A stretch of 64,000 nt of DNA from NCBI GenBank assembly GCA_023630585.1, contig CM042566.1, positions 8,738,754-8,802,753 on the forward strand. The letters are read 5' to 3'. Origin of the DNA: Cranoglanis bouderius. Taxonomy: Eukaryota; Chordata; Actinopteri; Siluriformes; Cranoglanididae. This document shows positions 14,207 through 25,798 of the stretch, piece by piece. The position numbers and the translations under genes were made by a program. A model generated the notes under the pieces. That model was given only the letters and a program-made list of their open reading frames with translations, was not told the origin of the DNA and did no database searches. Numbering within the stretch: position 1 is the stretch's first letter; every line of letters begins with the position of its first letter.

Positions 14207-16820
14207 GTATGCAAGCAAGGCAGCAGAGGCGGAGTCATCTCAGTGGAAACAGGCTCTGATGGAGGCTCAGGCACGCAACCAGGCTCTCCAGGAGCAGCTG
14301 GGGGTCCAGCGGCAGCTTCTCCGAGAGCTCGAGCAGAAGCTACATGACAGCCAGAGAACCAGCAGCGAGCTCCGCCAGCAGGTACACGCGCACACACGTA
14401 GACAAAACTCCACATGACTCATCTTATTCTGCTGATTTATCCATTAAGTAACTTAATGCGAATACCAGAACACACTCTAACAAAGATGTTGTGCTGTGTT
14501 GTGTATGTCTGTTCTTTGGCTGTCGCTGTTTTGTGATGTGAATGTGTATGAGAGTTGTGAGATTAGCTCCCATGATCTTTTCTGGAATCGCTTTGAATTT
14601 CTTTGTTTGGCAAGTGGTGAGGGTTTGTTTCCCAAGTCTCTTTCTGTACTGAAGTAAGGTTGTGTGTCCTGGTTTATGTATGTATTAGGGCTTAACTGAT
14701 GTGCTTTATGGCCAAATATTTGTGAACACCTGAGCAATCACACCCATATGTGCTTTTTGACCATCCCATTCCAGATTTAGGCCCCCTTTGCTGATATAAC
14801 TTAGTGGGAAGGAGTGTAGATGTGGGCATCTGTGCTCATTCGGCCACAGTAGCATTAGTGAGGTCAGGCACTGATGTTGGGCAAGGAGACCTGGTGCGCA
14901 GTCAGTGTTCCAGTTCATCCCAAAGGTGTTCAGTGTGGTGGAAATCAGGGCCCTGTACAGGCCACTTGAGTTCTTCCACTCCAGCGTTGGCACATCATGT
15001 CTTCATGCGGCTCATGTTGTGCACAGGGGCATTGTCATGCTGGAATATTTTTGGTCCCTTAGTTTCAGTTTGAAGGGAAAATGTAATGCTACAGCATACT
15101 AAGACAATTTAGACAATTGTGTGCTTTAGACTTTGTCAACACAGACTGGGGGAAGAACTACAGGTCTCCACATACTTTTGGCCATATAGTGTATATATCC
15201 ATTAGCTGATATTAAGGTTCTATAGATTTGTGGAAACCATGCAAAAAAAGAAAAGAACGGCATTATCATACACCCACTAAATTTTTTGTGAACGTAAGTT
15301 TATTTGTAAGGTTTAGTTACTCTCATGGATGATTAACTTCTGGGATTCAAGCTTTTGGCAGACAGCTCCTCAAACTCTGTTACAGGAACCAGTTGTGAGA
15401 GTTATTGTGAGACTTGTATTGGCTTGACTGTAACTAAACTGATATCAGAATTTCAGCTAGGCATTAGTAATATATGGGTTTTCTTGAACACGCACGACCT
15501 GGATGTCACGCTCAGGCTGTCTAAGGTCAGATATTCCTAACCAGTGTCAGCAGTGATAAATGTGACCAGTGTTGATATCCAATGCAGTGACAATCCTTTC
15601 TATCCAAGTAATAAGGGATTGATCAAAATGATAGTTTTACAGATGTTAATGAAACATACTTATTGGATACAGTGCATCACTGTTAGTCCAGTTTTGGTTT
15701 AAAACATGGAATTGGTATCTGATTGGATTTGACACTTTCCAGTCTGATTTATTGTTCAACATTGTTTGAACATTGCTTGGTGTGATGTCACCTAATAATT
15801 TTCTACTTATGGCAAATTGGGATCAATGCATTTTTAATTCATATCCCCAAATCCTTGTTGGTGGATTTTGGTCATTGTTGACCCTTGACTTCAGAAATTG
15901 TAGAGGATTATGTACACAGTGTCTCAGACAGTGTGCTTGAGACGTGGTCTCACGCAACATCCTCATATGTACCCTGGTGGACCCCCACAGCCTCCAGCTG
16001 TCGCCCACGGCTCCACATTAGATCCCAGTGACCCCAGAGTGTTGTGGATTAGTGTGACAAATGTTTGTTTTTCAAAGCATTTTACATAGTATGGGGGGAA
16101 ATCTCCTCAACCACCACCAGTGTGTAGCATCCACCTGGATGATGCAACGGCAGCCATAGTGCGCCAGAACGCCCACCACACACCAGCTATTGGTGGAGAG
16201 GAGAGGAGGGTGATGTAGCCAATTCAGGGATGGAGATTATTAGGGGGCCCTGATAGACAAAGGCCAATGGGGCAATTTCGCCAGGACACCGGGGTGATAC
16301 CCCTACACTTTACGAGAAGTGACCTGGGATTTTTTTTAATGACCACAGAGAGTCAGGACCTCGGTTTAACGTCTCATCCGAAAGATGGTGCTCTTTTTAC
16401 AGTATAGTGTCCCCGTCACTATACTGGGGCATTAGGACCCACACAAACCACAGGGAGAGCACCACCTACTGGCCTCCCTAATACCACTTCCAGCAGCAAC
16501 CTTAGTTTTCCCCAGGAGGTCTCCCATCCAGGTACTGGCCAGGCTCAACTATATATCTGATTAGAGGTCTTAGAAATCGCAATCACAATCGCAGCACATG
16601 CATTAATGCTGCATTCACTCTGTTAGGTGTTAATGAATTTAGTTTCCAAATCATTTTTTTGCCCATTTTTACATTTTCCAGATGTTTTTCCCTCAGGGTT
16701 TCCCCTTTTCACTATAAGAAAACATTAATTTAATGTATTCAACTAACATTTATTCATCCATCTGATCATTATTTCTTTTATTCACACTGTGTTTGTGTGT
16801 GTGTTTGTGTGTGTGTGGGG

Positions 16821-16861
<41 letters not shown>

Positions 16862-19478
16862 AGATCCTGGCATATGAGGGAGAAATGGAGAGAACTCGAA
16901 GCCAGCTAGAGACTGAGATTCAGAATCTTGTGGCGGAGAAGAACAGGGTCATCGAGGAGGCGTTCATCAGAGCCGAGAGCGAAATGAAATCTGTGCACCA
17001 AAACCTTGCAGGTGTGTGTCTGTATTCCATCAGTTTGTCTGGATGTGTGTGTGTGTGTGCAGTGTGCATGTAAGTGTGTTTCTAATCCTCTTTTTCCATC
17101 CAGGTGTAAGGATGAATTTGCTGACTCTGCAGCCTGCTCTGAGGACGCTTACATGTGACTACAACTGTTTGAAGAGGCAGGTCCTAGACTTCCCCTACAT
17201 GCTGCAGAACGCTATTGCTGAGGCTAAGCAGGAGGTGAGAATCCCATATAAACTCTAAAATGCGGTATGAGTACATACATTTATGGTCATTTGACCTACT
17301 AATGATCAAGCACAACTTGCATTGCCACAAAATGTATAACAAGTGCTTATAATAAAGGTCAAGCAAACAGTTTGTATTAAAATGAAGTGTATGTAGTATG
17401 CATTTTTTTTTTTTTTTTTTTTTTTTTTGTATTTTGACTGTGCATACTTCCTGAAGACACTCCCATCTCTGTGACTTGTACACAGGTATTGTTTATCTTG
17501 TGCAAATTGATCATAATTGCTACAGATATCCTCCGGCAACATTACTTAACAGACACATCCGGAAATCTTATCCCAACCAAATATTGCTCAAGTCTATCTC
17601 ACCTAATTTCTTTTCTGTAAATACATGTCCTTCACATACTTTCATCAACCGACACTGTTAAGCTACTTAATCTTATATTGAATAAATTATTTAGTTAAAT
17701 AGCAGGGATAGACCATATTTTGAACTTTTAAGCTCAAAGTGGAACTAAATAACCCACTGTATTACTTTTGGCTTTCAGCTTGGGGGTGGGACTCTGAAGA
17801 AACCCTTTTTATCCCCTGTCTGCACTCTTGAATGTAATGAATCTTTGTGTATGTAGATATGCCACATGATTACAGAGGTGAGCAACACCAACCAGGAGCT
17901 GCTACGCAAATACAAGAGAGAGATGAACCTGAGGAAGAAATGTCACAATGAACTGGTTCGCCTCAAAGGTACAAACTGTTCTGTGTAGGATGTGCATTAA
18001 GAATTTTTCTGTATGAATTGTACAGCAGGGTTTTCTTTGACAATATATGAGAAATATGCTTATATATCAAAACGTGCTTATCTTTGTATCACATAATTGC
18101 AAAAATTGCATGCTTTAATGTTTATAACATCTGTAATGGGAAGCAGATATCACCACATTCTAGCCAATGGAAATTTTAATATTGTTGAGAGATATGCAGC
18201 TATGTAGGTACAGCATTTTCTATATGAGCCTGTCTGAAATTTAAGTTGAATGTTATTTGAACTGTATATTATAGTGCTGTTGAACTGAATTGTCAAAGGG
18301 TTGAAATAAGTTTTTTGTCAGATGCTTAATTAGCGTTTTTGCAAAGAGTCTCCAATGTCAGCATGTTGTAGCAACACAGGAAAGACAGAGAGCTTTCCAC
18401 TTTTCACTTTCTTGGTAGCATGAAAAGCTGCATGTTTTGTCTTATTAACTTAAAGAGAGAGAAAAACTAAGAGGCTGGTAAATGGAACTACTGTTTCTGT
18501 ATAGGAAGTTTCGAGGACATTCCTCAACATTAATTGCAACCCTAAATGAATAAAAAGTATAATGTGATGATGATTGATGAATAAAAATTTGCATTAGCGA
18601 ATTGCTGTGGTATAAATCGATTAAATCACTTTGGGGTGTGCTGTTATATTAAATAGACTGCAAAATGGTAACAGTGACTCTGTCTGTATAAGGTGGCATC
18701 ACTCCACCCCATAGCTGATTATTTTCCTATAAACTCACACCCTTAATTTTCTATTTATGCTATTTATGCTTGTTCTGTTATTTATGCTTGTACTTTGGTA
18801 TTGTTTAAAAAAAATCATTAAAAAAAGAATTTTATTTTATTGCTGCCTCATTGGTTTCTGTTTAACAGTTTAACTCCCTGTTTCATCTTTTTAATAATGG
18901 CCTAATACCGACTTTACTAAAGAATAATGTCTTGATTCTCAGCAGGTGATTTTATAAATTGATGCTAATCCATTTGGTCTTTTCAACAGGAAACATCCGT
19001 GTGTTCTGTCGCGTGCGTCCCATCTGCAAGGAGGAAGCGGTGGCTGACGGCAAGAGTGTGGTGTCCTTTGACTCTGACGACGATGCAGTGCTCTACCTTT
19101 CCAACAAGGGCAAGCTTATGGCCTTTGACATGGACAAGGTCTTCCCACCTCAGGCCACGCAGGCAGAGGTCAGGAGATCACGGCAGCTCCTGTTACTTGG
19201 GTTGCTTGTTTAGTGGCCAGTGAAGTGACCTTGTAGTTTCTCTTCTGATTGAACAGGTGTTTCAGGAAGTGCAATCTCTGGTCACGTCCTGCACAGACGG
19301 CTATAACGTGTGCATCTTCGCTTATGGACAGACAGGTTCAGGAAAAACCTACACCATGGAGGTAAACATGAGGGGGCTGGGGAAATGCTTAGACAAAATA
19401 ATAGTTTGACCAGAAACAAATAACAAGATAACAGTGATGGATGTCACAAAAAATTATTCTGACTTGTAAGTGTATAAT

Positions 19479-19544
<66 letters not shown>

Positions 19545-21707
19545 CGCGCGCACAGGGTATTCCTGAGGACCCCGGGATTAACCAGCGAGCTCTGCGTCTG
19601 CTCTTCTCTGAGGTGTCTGAGAAAATGCCTGACTGGCACTACACCATCACTGTCAGCATGGTGGAGATCTACAACGAGACACTAAGGTAAGAACACTCTT
19701 GCGCACAGACCCACACAAGTACTTGTATAAAGCATTAAGCCACAAGAGGGCATGCACTACAGTGCTTTTGTCATGGGTAAAGGCGTTCTTCGAAGTGACA
19801 CAAAACAGCATGCCTAAAACCCTCTTACCTGTGATAAATTCACTGTAAAGCACGCTCTCTCTAATGGATTACTGCTTTTATAAACTGGCAAGAACAATAT
19901 GGTAAAATCTAATGTTCAGTTAAAATTGAATTATTAATTAATTTTATTAATAAGTATTCGATTATCAATTATTAAATTATTTATTAAATTATTATTTATC
20001 ATATTTGCTCTAAACAATTCTTCCACCATGTAATCTAGTCTGTTAAGAGTAAGCTTGGGTTGCTAAGCAACATAACAGGGATAGATGAGGGTGTTCTGTA
20101 GAGAAAACAATGGCTCTAGTGTAACGGTGTATTGGTTTAAAACCTGCTACGTTAATACAGAATTGTATGTCAAGGATTTTACACCAGCTTAGAACGTGAC
20201 TCAGCCAATCAGATTTTAGACTGAAACTATCCATTTTATATGTGATATTACATATTGTAAAGTAGAAATATTGCATTTATTTCCTTTGAATTGTCAAAGG
20301 AAATTGCTGAATTGCTGGCTTCTCAGTTGTCTGATTGGCAAACTGCTCATGAGTAAGAATTACTCATCTTAATGCAGGAGGCGAGAATAGTTGTAGCATA
20401 GGAGGCCGAATATAGTGACGGGGGAAAATACAGCATATCAGAGTTCCTTGCAATTTTCTGTTTACAGTTTTATTGACTGATTTCTAGTGCATCTTTGGTG
20501 TGTGTGTTGCCACCTAGTGTATGAGTGTGTATGGAGAGAATCCTGCACATGTCTGTTTAAACAAAGTATGAATCAATCATTAATCATAAATGTAATTACA
20601 TATTCCAAGGTATTGATAGATTGTTACTCTGTCATTTTGTTTTGGGAAGAAACCTTTATATAACTCTGTTTTTCTCAGGAACCTGTTAGGAGACAACCCA
20701 AATGAGAAGCTGGACATTAAGATGTGTCCAGATGGCAGCGGTCAACTGTATGTGCCTGGTCTTACCGAGTTCACAGTGGAGAGTGTGGAGGATATTAATA
20801 AGGTGAGAGCTGTTTTAATATTTTTTAGATTTAATTTTGAAGTGAACATTGATCTACTGGATGTTTTTGTTTCTGTATTATGTTTTGAGTCCTCTGTCAC
20901 TTGCAACTTAGCAAAGACGTAGTGGTGTCTTTTGAGATTTAAGGTCATTAAATGTAGGAGTGGCACTAAGGGATAGCCTCTGAAATATGATTGGCCACCC
21001 CAGAACTTTCGAGTTTCTGATTTTTCTTTTGTATAGCCTTCAATGTACTATTAGGAAAAGGTGTAGCTATCCCTTAAAATTGTTGGTTGAACATTCAAAT
21101 TAAAACAGAAATGGAAAATCTAATACTTTATACTATTATACATATTGGAATCATTTATTTGAGCATAGGCTAAAACATTGCATTTACAGTATTTACTTAA
21201 TTAGATTGTTTTGCATTAAGTCCTGCTGTGCTATGACTGCACTGTCTCCCACCTTGACCACCCCACACCAGTTTGATGTCCCACGCTGGCCACCCCACAC
21301 CAGCTCAACATCCTACCTTGGTCAACCCACACCAGCTCTGTGTCCTCCTTTGGTTACCCCACACTAGCTCTTTGTCACACCTTGGCCACTCCAGTAAATA
21401 CATTCTGGACCCATTAGCTGGAAAACCTAAAATTAAAGTCATACACAATTCAGTCAGCTCCATCTGTGAAGAGAGAAGGCTGTGCTTATCCCAAATGTTC
21501 TCATGTTTGTGTAGTACAATGACTTTGCAGCTCGAGTGGAAGCTTAATCTGTGACTTTTGATCCTGTAGGTTTTTGAGCTGGGTCACATGAACAGGGCGA
21601 CAGCATGTACCAACCTGAATGAGCACAGCTCTCGCTCTCATGCTCTCCTCATCGTTAATGTGGTCGGTTTCAACTCCTCCACAGGACACCGCACCTCAGG
21701 TGACGAT

Positions 21708-21768
<61 letters not shown>

Positions 21769-24700
21769 AACACTTTAAGCAATAGACAAAACATAAACGT
21801 TTTTTTTTTTTTCTCTCCAGAGTTTTCTCTTAAACCCCAAATGTAGTTGATTTGTCAGAACATGTATCAGTTCTGATGGTTATTCTTGCTGTTTCACGTG
21901 CTGTACCAAATAATCCCATAATTTGCAGGCTAGTCAAAGTGTCCCAGTGTTCCATCATGCTCATTAGCCTTATGCAACATAAGTCATCATCCCTCTCGAT
22001 GTGATGTTCTGCTTGGAAGCACAAAAGGCCACTAATTGACTATCCTCTTTTATGCTAAATTACATTGATCCAGGTGGACAACCTATTGACATTGTACAAT
22101 AAGGCACTGTTATTAGTAAATGTGACTAAATAGTTGTCCAGGGAGCTTACAGCAGCTTCACTTTTTACAAACGGATGGATATTAATGGATTTAATGATGT
22201 CAGTGCGTCTCTTATGCATGTGCATGCAGGTAAGCTGAATCTAGTGGATCTGGCTGGTTCAGAGAGAATCTCTAAATCTGGCGCTGAGGGAAGCCGCTTG
22301 CGTGAGGCTCAGTGCATCAACAAGTCGCTCTCGGCGCTGGGTGACGTCATCAACGCACTGCGTTCACGTCACTCACACGTTCCCTTTAGAAACTCGCGCC
22401 TCACATACCTGCTGCAGGACTCACTCAGCGGAGACAGCAAGACACTCATGCTGGTGCAGGTATGTGTGCACTGCTTCACTTATTGTTTCACTAATAATTA
22501 CCTTCGCTTGTGATGACCGAAAATGGTGACTCTACCTGAACTCTTCATGCAGCACCATCTATTATCAAAAACGGTCTGTTTTAAACAGTGATATATATAT
22601 ATAATCAGTTGATAATTATTATTGAAGAATGTCGTGATGTAATCTAGGAACAAAGCAGCTTATTATCAATAGTATTTATTATTATTATGCTGTGTTTTCA
22701 GGATGTAACAATGAAGAGGAAAGAATACTAAAAGAAAATGTATAAATTATTAATAAAGTAGAAAATACTATACTCAATTCAAAAGAAAATGAAACACATG
22801 CTCTTACCGTACTTAACTAACCAGGAGAAACAAGACCCACCAAAAAGCTTTCTTCTGGTTCCAGTAATATCATTTACAAGGTTTATTATTCTGTTTACTG
22901 ATCATTCCACATGCTCCATGTTTATAAAAAAAAAATTGTATGAATATTATTTAAACATGAGCAATCCATCAAAACATCAATCTGAAAGATTAAATCCGAG
23001 ATTCATTAAACTATATGTTTACAGTATTATTTAGGTTTGCTAAGGAGGCACCACATGACCATTTAATGGTAGCAAAATGGCAAAAAGGGAATAAACTACA
23101 CACAAACATTTGCACAGACTTGGGCTTTGCCTGAGCTGGTCTGACCTGACCTTCTTTTCATTCGGAGCTCCCCCTGCTGGTCTTTCAAGCAAGTTGCATT
23201 CTTTGTAATTGCCAGAAGGGTAACACAGACTGTGTAACAAAATCTCCTTAGAAATAACCTAGATCTAAAATTACAAATCCTTAGGGTTGTAACATGAATG
23301 CAGTTGCCAGGTTTGGTAATGTTAGTGTTCTACTGCAGAATTAGCTAACATTTTGAAAAGGGGAAAGAGGAATAGACTGGGCACGTGATAGGGACATTGT
23401 GTTCAAACCATACATTTTATTTTCAGAGTTTCTTAATAGCAGGACAGGTCTTCTTTTCGTTTGGAAATGGCTCTGGGCTGTAGTTTAAAGCCCCCTGATT
23501 TCAATTGTGTGAGAACTAATGATACATTAAGTAAGCAGAGAGTGAAACTGGCTCATAATTCCATTGTTTCAGGGAAATTACAGAATTTGCAGCTACAACA
23601 ATCTAGGACTGTTTTGAAGCTGGATTGAGATGCTTTAAGTCTTTGCTGTAGCCTGTAATACTCTGCAAATATGTGTAAAATGCTTAAGCTTTTGTAAAAC
23701 AAGTAAGCTGATTCTCATGTACGAAACTGCAGTAAATCTCTTTTTTTAATTCATTTGCTTTCTCAGGTGTCTCCTCTAGACAGCAATATCATTGAGTCTG
23801 TGTGCTCTCTGAAGTTTGCCCAACGTGTTCGCACAGTTGAGCTTGGACCGGCCTCCTCCACACGAAGACATGCCGAGAACTCTTCAACGTCCTCCTCACC
23901 TACCCACGACAGTGTGGAGGTACACGCATGCAATTTTCTTAGTATGATACAGATAATCATAAGAAAGGTTTAGTAATGCCATATTATTTCACAACTTTTA
24001 ATGGCATATTATATGACTGCACCTTATAGTCTAGTCCATTTACAGAAATATATTTTCAGGTCTGAGCAAGACTTTTGGCTCTTTTCTTACTCTTTCCATT
24101 TGTAATCAGTCACGACTAATATTTAAAATATAATATTTATCATTTATATGATCATATAATTATCAGAACTATTAGTCTTGGTTAAACAGGGTGGCATTGA
24201 TGTGACTGCCAGTGTCTCAAAAAAACAAATGAATAGCATATGGTGTATATTGCTGTGTTTTCCACCAACGTTGGGCACGCAGCTTGCTAAGCCAACAAGG
24301 TGCATTTGGAAATTATAGTCCAAATATGTCTTTCTCTGTCTCTCAAAAACAGTTGGACTCTCCACCCATAACTCCCGTGCCCTTACCCATCTCCCGGGCG
24401 AGCAGTGTGGGCTCTTCTCTCTCCTCTATCTCCAGAATCTCCAGCACACGGAGAAGATCCCAGAGCCAGCAAGCTCCAGGTGAGGAGACACAAACATGCA
24501 CACACCCCATCTGTTTCAGATCAGCTTTAAGGAATAGGGACAGAACAGATCTAGAATGTCTAGAAGTCCATGTATACTATGAGGTTTTTCAAAGCCAAGC
24601 TCTATTTCTCAGACAAGATTTCATAATTTTTAACTAAGTAAAAAAAAAAAAAAAAACTTTAAGTATAAATTCCCAGGGAACAGAGTGTACAATATGAATC

Positions 24701-25753
24701 CATAAACATATAATTTTAAAACCATTAAAAGCCATATAGAATAAAAACATGTTTAAATAAGGAAATAAAACATGACTGGGAGTGTTGTTATAGGATCATC
24801 ACTTTGGGGTAACGGTAATAATTGTTTGCATCAGATAACATCACACAACACTATATTTGATTATTTTCCAATAACAACACATCCTGGGTTATTTTATTCC
24901 TCTTACACCACAGCAGTTTGCCAACAATTACAAAATGTTATTATTAAAAAAAGATTTTTATTTATTTTTTTATTCATTTATAGTTACGTTTAAGGTTGCA
25001 TCTAAGAAACGTTATTTCTTATCACTTGCACTATAGCAGCTATAAACAGTCATTCCCTCAGCAGCTTCTCTTTTTTTCTCTCTCGAATTTAATAAGACAA
25101 AATATGCAGCTTGTCATTTTATCAAGAAACCGCAAAGCAGAAAGTCCTCAGTCTTGAAAACTTGAACCAGTTCCATTTTCTCCTGTCATCTTTATTATTA
25201 GATCAGATGCAAATCAGACACCTGATATTAATGTTAGTTACTTGTAATGCTTTTGTAATGCACTTAATGGACATAAAGAATCATTTGTCTTGCATGTGAC
25301 TTTCTTAATATACATTTTAAATATTTCAACATATTTCTGTTTACTCACAATGTAACCATACTGTTTTCAAATCGTCCCCATGATGGGGTCTACGTCTTCC
25401 CTATTTGCTGTCCCTTGTCACCTCGTCTGCATTGTGATTGGTTGGTCTCCTCTGATTGGTTGGTTTGCAGACAGACAGGTAGACAGAGGCAGTCCATTGC
25501 TTGGGGACAGTGGGCAGGTAGGTGGGGTTTTATCTGATTAGTCTCTCGGCATGGAAAAGCTCAGCATGGCATCCGTGTCACCTGGTCGCTCTTGGCCCAT
25601 CTAACACAATGTGTGCTAACCCAGGGAAGTTGTGTGTGTGAGAGAGAAAAAGTGTGCTGCTGTTTTTTGTTTTTTGTTTTTTAACACCTTGTCCTTGTAG
25701 TTTTTGTGTGTGATTTAATTTCCCTGTGTCAAAGTACCTGCTGTTTTGTGTGG

Positions 25754-25798
<45 letters not shown>

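Larger units (their letters stand above)
14382..16863. other. kifc3 intron 8
   Basis: 2.5 kb containing the tggccaaa-type element (14707-15193), the 5S-derived SINE and, at its 3' end, a (TG)n repeat at 16817-16861 abutting exon 9. The remainder is unrecognised. Confidence 0.6.

Noticed and set aside
14033..14218. Arg-Glu repeat open frames
   Set aside because: Caused by the (CT)n tract before kifc3 exon 8.
16509..16548. 5S rRNA gene
   Set aside because: Only about 40 bases of the 3' half are present and joined to SINE sequence.
24480..24637. kifc3 ending by read-through of exon 19
   Set aside because: A consensus donor (gtgagg) sits at 24480, and the read-through residues are unlike any kinesin tail. 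Kept only as a minor possibility.
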